Shown: positions 9,250 through 18,207 of the stretch, piece after piece
Layout of the letters: each line of letters opens with the position of its first letter
How positions within the stretch are numbered: position 1 is the stretch's first letter
Origin: Proteus vulgaris
GTDB lineage: Bacteria; Pseudomonadota; Gammaproteobacteria; Enterobacterales; Enterobacteriaceae
DNA: 64,000 nt
NCBI RefSeq assembly: GCF_023100685.1
Contig: NZ_CP090064.1
Coordinates: 806,001-870,000 of the forward strand
Direction: 5' to 3'
Made by a program: the position numbers and the translations under genes
The notes under the pieces: model-generated
Told to the model about the DNA's origin: nothing
What the model saw: only the letters and a program-made list of their open reading frames with translations
Database searches by the model: none

Positions 9250-11223
9250 ATGAGCTATCAGGTACTTGCCCGTAAGTGGCGCCCACAAACTTTTAACGAT
9301 GTTGTCGGTCAACGTCATGTGTTGACGGCTTTAGCTAATGGTCTTGATCATCAGCGACTTCATCATGCCTATCTTTTTTCTGGTACTCGAGGTGTCGGAA
9401 AAACCACTATTGCCCGATTATTTGCCAAAGGGCTTAATTGTGAAACAGGCATTACGAGTAAACCTTGTGGTCAATGTGCAAATTGCCTTGAAATAGAACA
9501 GGGGCGTTTTGTCGATTTAATCGAAATCGATGCTGCATCGCGTACCAAGGTAGAAGATACCCGTGAATTGCTTGATAATGTGCAATATGCGCCAGCGCGT
9601 GGACGTTTTAAGGTCTACTTGATTGACGAAGTTCACATGCTTTCTCGCCACAGTTTTAATGCGCTATTAAAAACATTAGAAGAACCACCAGAGCACGTTA
9701 AGTTTCTACTGGCGACAACCGATCCACAAAAATTACCTGTCACTATTTTATCGCGTTGTTTGCAATTTCATTTGCGTGCATTGGATATTGACCAAATTGC
9801 AACACAACTCGAAAAAGTGCTTACTGCCGAACACATTGAAAATGATGTAAGAGCACGCCAGCTTATTGCTCGTGCCGCCGATGGTAGTATGCGAGACGCT
9901 TTAAGTTTAACAGATCAAGCTATAGCAAGTGGTGAAGGCGTTGTCACCGCTGACGTTGTAAGTCAAATGCTTGGCACTATTGATGATGCACAGCCTTTAG
10001 CACTGATTGAAGCACTGGTAAAAGCAGATGGTCAACAAGTGATGTCGCTGGTCAATGAAGTGGCTTCAAGAGGAACTGATTGGGAAAACTTCTTAGTTGA
10101 GACTCTTTCGTTATTGCATCAAATTGCCATGTTGCAATTATTGCCTAGTGAGGATAATCCCCAAGAACAATTTACCCAAGAGCGTTTACGCCTATTGGCT
10201 AAATCTGTTTCACCACAAGATTTACAACTCTATTATCAAACTTTATTAGTTGGACGAAAAGAACTGGCTTATGCACCAGATAGACGCATGGGCGTTGAAA
10301 TGACGTTATTAAGAGCGTTAGCTTTTCATCCCAAAACAGTGATTGATGAGGTTTCTTCTGCGCCATTAGCGCAAACTTTGCCTTCTACATCATCGACAAC
10401 AAATCGAATGCCAGTGAGTCATGAGCAACCAGTGGCTCAGGCTCATTCGCCACAAAATACACGTTCTTCTTCGCCCATGAACAATGCCTCGTTAGGTAAT
10501 AGTCCAGCGGCACAACTTTTAAGAGCACGGCAGGCGATAAAGGGGACTGAACAACAAACCCCGCCAAAAAAGCCTGAACCGGCGACGCCAAATCAGGCTA
10601 AGCCGGCTGCTAGTGCATTAGAACGGCTAGCAGCCGTGAGTGAAAGACGTCAACAAGTTGCTAAACGTCAACCTAATCCTAATGCACCTGAAAAAAAGAA
10701 AAAAGAAGCATATCAATGGCGCCCACAAAATCCTGAGTTGATGTCAACACAAGAGACAGTGTCTTCGCCTAAAGAAATTAAAGAAGTTCTCGAATACGAA
10801 AAAACGCCAGAGTTAGCGGCCAAAATTGCGAAAGAATCACAAGAAAGAGATGCGTGGGCTGCTGAAATTGAAAAAATGCCATTACCTAAATTGGTGCAAC
10901 AACTGGCATTAAATGCGTATAAAGAGACAGTAAGTGAAGAAAACGTGATTTTGCATTTACGAACTAGACAGAAACATTTAAATTCAGCAAATGCATTACG
11001 CACACTCACAAATGCATTAAGTGAATTGCATGGAAAAGCAATTTCACTCACAATTATAGAAGATGATAATCCAGCGGTAAAAACGCCGTTGGAGTGGCGA
11101 CAAGCCATTTATGATGAAAAATTGGCGTTATCGCGTCAATCGATTATTACGGATAAAACAATTCAAACATTACAGCAATATTTTGATGCTGAATTGGATG
11201 AAGAGAGTATCCGACCTGTTTAA
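9250..11223 (+). CDS. dnaX: DNA polymerase III subunits tau and gamma
   Basis: The clamp-loader ATPase, whose tau form also couples the polymerase cores to the helicase. It has 657 residues: an N-terminal AAA+ domain with Walker A GTRGVGKTT (about residues 45-53), a zinc-binding cysteine cluster (CETGITSKPCGQCANC) and Walker B LIDEVHML. A proline-rich linker then leads to the C-terminal tau-specific domains IV-V from about residue 490. A slippery A AAA AAG at 10692-10698 could give the short gamma form. The order dnaX-ybaB-recR is conserved. Confidence 0.96.
   Translation: MSYQVLARKWRPQTFNDVVGQRHVLTALANGLDHQRLHHAYLFSGTRGVGKTTIARLFAKGLNCETGITSKPCGQCANCLEIEQGRFVDLIEIDAASRTKVEDTRELLDNVQYAPARGRFKVYLIDEVHMLSRHSFNALLKTLEEPPEHVKFLLATTDPQKLPVTILSRCLQFHLRALDIDQIATQLEKVLTAEHIENDVRARQLIARAADGSMRDALSLTDQAIASGEGVVTADVVSQMLGTIDDAQPLALIEALVKADGQQVMSLVNEVASRGTDWENFLVETLSLLHQIAMLQLLPSEDNPQEQFTQERLRLLAKSVSPQDLQLYYQTLLVGRKELAYAPDRRMGVEMTLLRALAFHPKTVIDEVSSAPLAQTLPSTSSTTNRMPVSHEQPVAQAHSPQNTRSSSPMNNASLGNSPAAQLLRARQAIKGTEQQTPPKKPEPATPNQAKPAASALERLAAVSERRQQVAKRQPNPNAPEKKKKEAYQWRPQNPELMSTQETVSSPKEIKEVLEYEKTPELAAKIAKESQERDAWAAEIEKMPLPKLVQQLALNAYKETVSEENVILHLRTRQKHLNSANALRTLTNALSELHGKAISLTIIEDDNPAVKTPLEWRQAIYDEKLALSRQSIITDKTIQTLQQYFDAELDEESIRPV
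10692..10736 (+). promoter_or_regulatory. Probable -1 ribosomal frameshift site in dnaX (gamma subunit)
   Basis: The heptamer A AAA AAG lies in the zero-frame register required for tandem -1 slippage (GAA AAA AAG). After slippage the -1 frame reads 12 more codons and stops at TGA 10734-10736, giving a gamma form of about 495 residues. E. coli dnaX uses the same heptamer. A weak 5-base stem ATCAA/TTGAT follows; no clear upstream Shine-Dalgarno-like stimulator was seen. Confidence 0.75.
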
Positions 11224-11241
11224 TCGCAACATATTGTATGA

Positions 11242-11606
<365 letters not shown>

Positions 11607-11607
<1 letters not shown>

Positions 11608-12212
11608 TGCAAACTAGCCCACTTCTTGAATCATTAATGGAAGCGTTGCGTTGTTTACCCGGTGTCGGGCCTAAATCAGCGCAACGAATGGCTTTCCAAC
11701 TGCTTCAACGCGATAGAAGCGGTGGTATGCGACTTGCACAAGCGTTAACGCGTGCAATGTCTGAAATCGGCCATTGCTGTGATTGCCGAACTTTTACTGA
11801 AGAAGAGCGCTGTACTATTTGTGCCAATGCTCGTCGTCAGCAAAATGGGCAAATTTGTGTTGTCGAAAGTCCTGCGGATATTCATGCAATCGAGCAGACA
11901 GGGCAGTTTGCGGGTCGATACTTTGTTTTAATGGGACATTTATCCCCTTTAGATGGTATCGGACCGATGGATATTGGTTTAGATAGACTTGAAGAGCGTT
12001 TGAGCCAGGAAACAATTTCAGAAGTTATCTTGGCCACAAACCCGACAGTGGAAGGTGAAGCGACAGCCAACTATATTGCTGAGATCTGCGCTCAGTATGA
12101 TATTACGGCAAGCCGAATTGCTCACGGGGTTCCTGTGGGGGGCGAGCTTGAAATGGTTGATGGTACAACACTTTCACACTCTATTGCTGGACGCCAAAAA
12201 ATCCATTATTAA
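11607..12212 (+). CDS. recR: RecR, recombination mediator
   Basis: RecR acts with RecF and RecO to load RecA on SSB-coated gaps. The 201-residue protein shows the helix-hairpin-helix ([17 protein letters not shown]), a four-cysteine zinc finger ([16 protein letters not shown], residues about 57-72) and a Toprim domain ([14 protein letters not shown] onward). Length equals that of the E. coli protein. It is coupled to ybaB and followed by an intrinsic terminator. In E. coli htpG follows recR; here that position is taken by the vWA/phosphatase/kinase module. Confidence 0.96.
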
Positions 12213-12231
12213 TAAAATAAATATTTTATTT

Positions 12232-12270
12232 AAAAAGCACCTTTTACTTAATGTAACAAGGTGCTTTTTT
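12232..12270 (+). terminator. Intrinsic terminator after recR
   Basis: AAAAAGCACCTT pairs with AAGGTGCTTTTT across a 14-base loop, ending in a run of six T. It separates the dnaX-ybaB-recR operon from the module downstream. Confidence 0.85.
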
Positions 12271-12455
12271 CATTTAATATTATGAAAAATAGCGCAATTC
12301 TAATTTAAAATAATATTTTTAAGTCTTAAAACCTACTTTTTCTAAGAAATATCTTTATCTTCAAATTATCGTTTTTTTCTTTCTGATGAATTTTGCATCT
12401 TTATGTTACATTAATCATTATCATGAAAAATAATAACTGAATGATGGAGCATCTT

Positions 12456-13124
12456 ATGATCCCTGACGTAGCCTTAGTTGATAACAGTGAACAACGTACC
12501 CCTCTGATCTTAGTGTTAGATAGCTCCGGTAGTATGTATGGTCAGCCTATTCAACAATTAAATGAAGGCCTTAAACTACTCGAACAAGAACTAAAAAATG
12601 ATGTGATTGCCGCAAAACGCGTGCGTATTTTAGTGATTGAATATGGTGGATATGACCAATGTACTGTGCATGGTGATTGGAAAGATGCTATGGATTTTAC
12701 GGCTCCTGTTTTAGAAGCAAATGGCACAACCCCTATGGGACAAGCTATCACGCTAGCGCTTGAAGAAATAGAAGCTGAAAAACAGCGCTTTAAACAAGCG
12801 GGTGTTGCTTATACTCGTCCTTGGCTATTTTTAATGTCTGATGGTGTACCAACTGATCAATGGGAACAAGCGGCACAGCTTTGTCGCCAAGCAGAGGAAA
12901 GCCAAAAAACGGCAGTATTTCCGATTATGGTTGATGGAGCATCAGCAGAAGTGATGGGAAGCTTTAGCCGTAATGGTGTTAATGGTGTGAAAATGCTAAA
13001 AGGGCTGCAATTTAAAGAATTATTCTTGTGGTTAAGTGCCAGTATGCAAGTGGTTTCTCAGTCAACACCGGGCGGCACAGCACAATTACCTTCAACAGAT
13101 TCTTGGGCGAGTGTACCTGTTTGA
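12456..13124 (+). CDS. TerY-like vWA-domain protein
   Basis: A 222-residue cytoplasmic protein consisting of one von Willebrand factor A domain. The metal-ion-dependent adhesion site is intact: D22-S-S24-G-S26-M, T91/T92 in the TTPMGQA loop, and D129 in LMSDG. Closest in style to TerY of tellurium-resistance-type loci, where vWA proteins act as metal-dependent scaffolds. The start at 12456 is chosen because GGAG lies six bases upstream; in-frame ATGs at 12441 and 12444 have no such site. Its stop overlaps the PP2C start (TGATG), so the two are coupled. Confidence 0.85.
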   Translation: MIPDVALVDNSEQRTPLILVLDSSGSMYGQPIQQLNEGLKLLEQELKNDVIAAKRVRILVIEYGGYDQCTVHGDWKDAMDFTAPVLEANGTTPMGQAITLALEEIEAEKQRFKQAGVAYTRPWLFLMSDGVPTDQWEQAAQLCRQAEESQKTAVFPIMVDGASAEVMGSFSRNGVNGVKMLKGLQFKELFLWLSASMQVVSQSTPGGTAQLPSTDSWASVPV

Positions 13125-13879
13125 TGAACGATTGGTTAGCTTATGGGGCATCGGTGACAGGCATTGCCCATCAAGAACGTCAAATTCCTTGTCAAGATGC
13201 TTATTTTATTCGCCGTAAAGGTGAGTATCTTATCGCTGCTGTTTGTGATGGTGCAGGCTCCTCTCGTTATAGTGAGCAAGGTGCTCAACTTGTTGCTCGG
13301 TTATTTACGCTGCGTATCACAGAGTGGCCAAATATCGATTTGTTAACCGAAAAACAGATAACACAAGGGGCAAAACAGCTCATTGAAGATATTCGCCTCC
13401 AACTGGCTGAATATGCAGAAATAAAACAGTGCGCACTTAATGAATATGCATCAACATTGGTTGCATGTTGGGTTGGTGATGATAGTGGCTATTTATTCCA
13501 TTTGGGTGATGGTATTGCTGTGGTGGAATACTGCGATGGCACAAGTTATGTATCACAGCCAGAAAACGGAGAATATGCAAATCAAACTTGGTTTGTGACA
13601 TCAGAAAATTGGGAGGCGCATTTACGCGTTATTCCTCTCAATAAACCAGTAAAACAAGTTATTTTGATGTCTGATGGTGTACAGCCTTTTGCCATGAATA
13701 AAGCGTGTGATGCTCTTTATGAACCGTTTATCACTCCAGTGATCCGTTATTTAAAAACAGTATCTGAAGACAGTGGAAGTGAAGCACTCGCGGGAACATT
13801 GGCAGATCCTCGTACACACTCAATTACGGGTGACGATAAGACCTTAGTGATTTGTATCAGGGATGAAGAGTTGTGGTAA
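13124..13879 (+). CDS. PP2C-family protein serine/threonine phosphatase
   Basis: A 251-residue stand-alone PP2C phosphatase, expected to be Mn/Mg-dependent. Metal-binding motifs are in order: D25 in PCQDAY, D42-G-A-G in VCDGAGSS, LGDG near residue 125, LMSDGV and the final DDKTLVI. The ATG overlaps the vWA stop; a longer frame from 13028 is only overlap with the preceding gene. Its stop overlaps the kinase GTG start by seven bases. Location between a vWA protein and a kinase matches the TerY-phosphatase-kinase triad described computationally by Anantharaman and co-workers. Its likely substrate is the neighbouring kinase or vWA protein (inference). Confidence 0.86.
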   Translation: MNDWLAYGASVTGIAHQERQIPCQDAYFIRRKGEYLIAAVCDGAGSSRYSEQGAQLVARLFTLRITEWPNIDLLTEKQITQGAKQLIEDIRLQLAEYAEIKQCALNEYASTLVACWVGDDSGYLFHLGDGIAVVEYCDGTSYVSQPENGEYANQTWFVTSENWEAHLRVIPLNKPVKQVILMSDGVQPFAMNKACDALYEPFITPVIRYLKTVSEDSGSEALAGTLADPRTHSITGDDKTLVICIRDEELW

Positions 13880-15348
13880 AAGCGAGAAAAAAAGGGACGG
13901 CGATATCTGGGACAACACAACTGCAAGATGAAAATGGCAAGATTTATCAGATTGGCGATTTGATAAAAAGTGGGGGAGCAGGAAGTGTTAGTCACATTAA
14001 TAATGCACCTTTCCAAGTATCAAAAGTTTATCATGATAAAATTGATAAAGCCTATTACCTGAAAAAAATTACTGCAATGCAGAAACTAGAGCCTTCATTA
14101 AAGGCTGTTTCTGTCAATGATATTCCAATAATTCAACTCGCATGGCCTCAAGCACGTTTATACAATAGCCAAAAGCAATTTGTTGGCTTTGTGATGCCCG
14201 AACTTGATGTGAAAAATACCATAGAGTTGGAATATATTCTTCAAGAGCGTCAAGCTAAAGCCCATAATTTACCCACAGGAATGGGCGCTAAAGTTAGCCT
14301 TGCTTATAATCTTTGTTCGTTGATTGATGCATTGCATCAACAAGGGCATCGTATTATTGATATGAAGCCATTAAACCTGCGATTTTATAAATCAAGTTTG
14401 TATATGTCTCTTCTTGATTGTGATGGTTTTAGTATTCAAGGGGAAAACATACGCTATCCCGCAGGGCAATTTACTGTCGAATATTTAGCCCCAGAATTTC
14501 AAGCAAAACAAACTATTCTACAAGATCAAGAAGAAAGACAAGATCGATTTGCTTTAGCTGTTATTATTTTTCAACTGCTTAATTTTGGTATCCATCCTTT
14601 TAGTGGTCGTCCTAAAAACGACACGGTTCCTACGGATATTCCTAGACGTATTGCTGGTCGTTTTTATGGTTATGGCGTAAAGACGCATAATTTAATTACC
14701 CCAAATGTTGCTAGTGGGCATAAACAATTGCCCGATAAACTGAGAACATTATTTGATAAAGCTTTTTCAGGAAATCCAACATTAAGACCTAGTGCGAAAA
14801 CATGGGCTACGGCACTGTATGAGTATGCACAACCTGAAAAGCAACAAATGTTGGTATGTCAGAAAGATAAAAACCACCAATATTTTGCGGGTAAAGCCTG
14901 TGCAGCATGTGCAAGGCAAACCCAACTACAGCAAGTGGCTATTACTCAAAAGCAAAGTCAAATACAACGAGAGCAAATACGCCAAAATAGCGTCAAAAAT
15001 GCCAATATTAGACATGTACCTACACATACGGTTCCAGCTAAACCAATACAGCCACCCGCTATTTTTATCGCGTTAAAACAAGCAATAAGTAAAGTTCCAT
15101 CTGTTATTTTTCACACCGCTATTGCCATCATAGCGCCGATTATTTTCGGATTACTGTTGATGTATTTTATTCCTCAAGGAACAAGTGGGGATTTAGGTTT
15201 TACTTGGATAACTGACTTAATAAAAGCGAATTATATTGAGCAGTTACTAATAACAATGTTAAGTGTGATTTTTTTAATGATGATAGCCATTATTATACTC
15301 ATCATTTTTATTCTCCCTTCATTACGTATTTTGAAAAGAAAACCTTAA
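13873..15348 (+). CDS. Membrane-anchored Ser/Thr-type protein kinase with zinc ribbon
   Basis: A 491-residue divergent protein kinase. A glycine-rich loop (SGGAGSVS, residues 33-40), candidate ATP-binding K51, a catalytic-loop equivalent IIDMKPLNLRF (D163, K165, N168), a metal-binding DCDGF (182-186) and an APE motif (206-208) are all present, so it looks active. A zinc-ribbon-like set (C329, H335, C343, C346) follows the kinase domain, then a Gln-rich linker and two membrane helices (about 410-434 and 455-482). The start is GTG at 13873 with GAAGAG before it, inside the end of the phosphatase gene. Part of a four-gene operon. Confidence 0.85.
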   Translation: MVKARKKGTAISGTTQLQDENGKIYQIGDLIKSGGAGSVSHINNAPFQVSKVYHDKIDKAYYLKKITAMQKLEPSLKAVSVNDIPIIQLAWPQARLYNSQKQFVGFVMPELDVKNTIELEYILQERQAKAHNLPTGMGAKVSLAYNLCSLIDALHQQGHRIIDMKPLNLRFYKSSLYMSLLDCDGFSIQGENIRYPAGQFTVEYLAPEFQAKQTILQDQEERQDRFALAVIIFQLLNFGIHPFSGRPKNDTVPTDIPRRIAGRFYGYGVKTHNLITPNVASGHKQLPDKLRTLFDKAFSGNPTLRPSAKTWATALYEYAQPEKQQMLVCQKDKNHQYFAGKACAACARQTQLQQVAITQKQSQIQREQIRQNSVKNANIRHVPTHTVPAKPIQPPAIFIALKQAISKVPSVIFHTAIAIIAPIIFGLLLMYFIPQGTSGDLGFTWITDLIKANYIEQLLITMLSVIFLMMIAIIILIIFILPSLRILKRKP

Positions 15349-15363
15349 TGAGAGGGAGTTCAT

Positions 15364-17871
15364 ATGAATAAAACAATTAAACCGATCCTTATTATTGTTG
15401 GGATCGCCACACTCTTATTTCCTTTTTGGTTACCTGCATTATTAGTTTCAATCATTAGTACTATTGACAGTGTGAGTATCAAGATCCTTCCCTCATCAGT
15501 TCGTTTCGATGAGCGTAATTTCTTGCTGGGATTATGGTTAGGTTCTGCCATTATGACGATTGTCATGTTATTGCAATCGTGGCGCGCTAAAAATATCTTC
15601 TATTTTTTTGGGGGAGTTTTTGTTGTTCTAACGACATTTAGTCTTTCATTTTCAATCATTCCTCATAGTGAATTAGAAGATCGTCGCCGCTTTGTTTTAC
15701 AAAATATAGAACAATCGCAGTGGAGTGATTTTCGTTATAGCGTGATTAATGCTGAAGATAACATCATTAAAACGATAGTTGTGAATCAGCCTAAAACACT
15801 GGGGTATCTCAAAGATCTTGAAAAGAAACGCATCGAATTACCGGGACTTGTTTATTTAACGGATGATGTAACTTCCGCAATGCAAGCTAAAGAGGCGTAT
15901 CTGATTCATACAAAAGGAACACCAGAACAAAAAGAGGCAATTAAAACGCTCTCTTTTTATGGTGACTGGTTGCTGAATCAACCCGAAATTATTATTGCTC
16001 AAGCATTATCATCGCTTCTTACAAGTAGTAATGAAAGATTAGTGCAATCAGGTATTAACGCTATTACTACTGCACCATTAGTACCGGAAGCATGGCAAAC
16101 GTTAGCATTAACCTATATTGCTCATACGCCACCCAATATGCAGATAGAAAAAGCAATGGCTGCATTAATGGTTTCTGATACGCTAAAATATGACAAATTG
16201 GGGCATCAGGATCCTTCATTACAACCGCTTATTGAAAAAGCGATTTCTGAATTGACAGAAAATCAACGTCAGATTTATCAGATCCTTCAAGCACGAGTGA
16301 TAGAAGACCGTTTATATCGACAAAAGAATGCAGTTCCTGAAGCGGTGGCTAAGCTGGCAGGAAAAGTACTGCCAGTCACTTATGCAATAGCGAATAACAA
16401 TGAGACTTATGTCGAATGGAAATCAATGATGAATGATAGGGAATATCCTGGGATCGTTCTTGTTGATTCACCAAATAAAATACAGAACTGGACGGAAATG
16501 CATTACCCGTCTGTTGGGCAATATATTCCTATTGCAGAAACGATTTTATCCGTTGATGTTGATCCTCAAGGACACGTTTTAAGTCTTTGGGTACAAAAAA
16601 GTAGTGGATACAATGTGTTTGATACGAAAGCATTAAGTGATGCTCGTGGCTGGCGTTTTATGCCAACAAAAGAGGGGTATCATCAACGTGTTACCGTTCG
16701 TTTTCAAAGTACACGTCTTGGTTGGAATGACTACACTATTAAACAACAACCTACATTAATTGCATTGGCGAAAGCTTATGCAAGGCAAAGCATTAAAGGT
16801 ATTTCGAATGCTGAAAATGCGTTCATAGGTTTACAAAAGCAGGCACCAGAAAAAGAGTCGAGTAAATCGTCATCGCATTCTACCTATGATCCCTATTCTT
16901 CTATTTATTCAAAACGTGCACAACAACAAGAAGAACGGGCGGTATTACAAAATATTTTAAAAGAGATCCAGACATTACCTAATGGAAAAAATAACCACGA
17001 AAGTTGGGATAATAGTCTACGTTTCTTAAACGAAAAATTGGCACTTCATCAAGATAATGAAGATGTTGTAAGAATGGTAGTCCGCTTTGAATTGCAATAT
17101 TACAATGTGGGAACAAATAATTTATCTCAATCTCCTGATATTTACCCACAAAATAAAGAGTATTGGCAAACCTTGTTATCACAAGCACGTAGCCATTTTG
17201 GGCAAGCTATTGCACTAAATCCAAATCGTGAAGACGTTTGGTTAGGTTGGGGAATAACGTGGCTAGATGAAGATCCTGAAATTGCAGCGGGCGCATTTGC
17301 GAAAGCAGCACAGCAAAAGTCACAAGAAAGCATTAGTTCTGTCATGCAAATGCTGGAAATGAGGATGGTGATAAATACTCTTGAGGGTGCTCGTTTAGAA
17401 CGTTACCAAACTTTGAGAGCAAGAATGGATATGCGCTATTTGCCAGAAGGTGTTGAAGCTAAACCTTCAGATGATTATCTCAGCGATGACTTAACGCAAA
17501 TCCAATTGGCTCAACGTGCGATACCAGCATCAGATCCGAATAGCAAAGTGGTTCACTTGCCTTTAAATACAGACAAAACTGAGCAATCAAACCGTACCTT
17601 TAGTGTCGATTTTGCATCGGCAAATATCAAAGATAGCACTCAGTTATTACCGAAAGTAAATGCTCCAATTACTGCACCTAAAACGGGCGATATGATTTTA
17701 CAACTTGATGTTGATCCTCAAGGTGTTCCTACTGTGGTAATGCTAAAAACCAGTAGTGGTGATATGAATATTGACAATGCAGTGATTGATGTTGCTTATC
17801 AGTGGCGATTTAATGGCTCACCTTCTCGAAAAGGTAATGTGCTTTTGATATCTGTTCAATTTGGCCAATAA
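15364..17871 (+). CDS. Large membrane protein with two TonB-C-like domains and a TPR-like region
   Basis: An 835-residue protein of unknown function, last gene of the vWA/PP2C/kinase operon, with AGAGGGAGTT upstream. Three hydrophobic helices lie near residues 7-30, 53-75 and 78-98. Two similar segments resemble the TonB C-terminal fold: about 390-450 (ILSVDVDPQGHVLSLWV, ending in RFMPT) and about 775-835 (ILQLDVDPQGVPTVVML, ending in QWRFNGS). A helical, tetratricopeptide-like stretch lies near 600-655. No TonB proline-rich linker or ExbB-contacting N-terminus is seen. The long C-terminal part is probably periplasmic. It may be the envelope sensor or target of the kinase; this is inference. 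Confidence 0.7.
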   Translation: MNKTIKPILIIVGIATLLFPFWLPALLVSIISTIDSVSIKILPSSVRFDERNFLLGLWLGSAIMTIVMLLQSWRAKNIFYFFGGVFVVLTTFSLSFSIIPHSELEDRRRFVLQNIEQSQWSDFRYSVINAEDNIIKTIVVNQPKTLGYLKDLEKKRIELPGLVYLTDDVTSAMQAKEAYLIHTKGTPEQKEAIKTLSFYGDWLLNQPEIIIAQALSSLLTSSNERLVQSGINAITTAPLVPEAWQTLALTYIAHTPPNMQIEKAMAALMVSDTLKYDKLGHQDPSLQPLIEKAISELTENQRQIYQILQARVIEDRLYRQKNAVPEAVAKLAGKVLPVTYAIANNNETYVEWKSMMNDREYPGIVLVDSPNKIQNWTEMHYPSVGQYIPIAETILSVDVDPQGHVLSLWVQKSSGYNVFDTKALSDARGWRFMPTKEGYHQRVTVRFQSTRLGWNDYTIKQQPTLIALAKAYARQSIKGISNAENAFIGLQKQAPEKESSKSSSHSTYDPYSSIYSKRAQQQEERAVLQNILKEIQTLPNGKNNHESWDNSLRFLNEKLALHQDNEDVVRMVVRFELQYYNVGTNNLSQSPDIYPQNKEYWQTLLSQARSHFGQAIALNPNREDVWLGWGITWLDEDPEIAAGAFAKAAQQKSQESISSVMQMLEMRMVINTLEGARLERYQTLRARMDMRYLPEGVEAKPSDDYLSDDLTQIQLAQRAIPASDPNSKVVHLPLNTDKTEQSNRTFSVDFASANIKDSTQLLPKVNAPITAPKTGDMILQLDVDPQGVPTVVMLKTSSGDMNIDNAVIDVAYQWRFNGSPSRKGNVLLISVQFGQ

Positions 17872-17896
17872 TCTCACTTTGTTTAAATAATGTTAT

Positions 17897-17936
17897 AAAA
17901 AAACGCCTTTTTTGTTGATCTTGAGGCGTTTTTTTT
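17897..17936 (+). terminator. Intrinsic terminator after the kinase module
   Basis: AAAAAAACGCCT pairs with AGGCGTTTTTTT across a short loop, ending in a T run, 26 bases after the stop of the 835-residue protein gene. Confidence 0.87.
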
Positions 17937-17975
17937 ATCTTTCCTTATTCTCTAACTTATTGAAAGACATAAAAT

Positions 17976-17991
17976 TGTTATCTTGATCACA
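17976..17991 (+). promoter_or_regulatory. CRP-like site upstream of btsT
   Basis: TGTTA-TCTTGA-TCACA matches the CRP consensus TGTGA-N6-TCACA at nine of ten half-site positions. E. coli btsT (yjiY) is subject to catabolite control, so a site here is expected. Confidence 0.65.
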
Positions 17992-18018
17992 AAAAAAACG
18001 TCTTTTGAAAACAGCAAA

Positions 18019-18067
18019 ACCACTTAACTGAGAAAACAGACCGCTTAATTCGGTATACAACCGCTAA
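18019..18067 (+). promoter_or_regulatory. Three direct repeats matching the BtsR (YehT) binding motif
   Basis: ACCACTTA (18019-18026), ACCGCTTA (18040-18047) and ACCGCTAA (18060-18067) are separated by 13 and 12 bases. The published E. coli BtsR site upstream of btsT is two copies of ACC(G/A)CT(C/T)A with a 13-base spacer, so the first two copies match it exactly. The third differs at one position and may extend the site. Confidence 0.8.
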
Positions 18068-18207
18068 GCGATTTAGTCACACCATTCCTGAGTCAAAATT
18101 CTTATTATGTAGCTGCGGGCAGTTATCTCTCAGATTCGCTCAAATCATTCTTTGCTGTCCCGCATTACTCTTTGGCTGTTCGGTCTTGCCTGAAAAAAAG
18201 GTGTCTC

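Larger units (their letters stand above)
17872..18207. other. Intergenic region before btsT: terminator, CRP site and BtsR-type repeats
   Basis: 336 bases hold, in order, the terminator of the kinase operon, a CRP-like site and three direct repeats of BtsR type; each is listed separately. No reading frame here looks coding. Confidence 0.8.

Noticed and set aside
10713..11108. 131-residue reading frame antisense to the dnaX tau region
   Set aside because: Shadow of dnaX; no initiation signal or recognisable domain.
12404..12422. Fur-like sequence TGTTACATTAATCATTATC upstream of the vWA gene
   Set aside because: Only the right half matches well. The left half is poor and the surrounding DNA is AT-rich, so chance similarity is likely. 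Worth testing only if iron affects the module.
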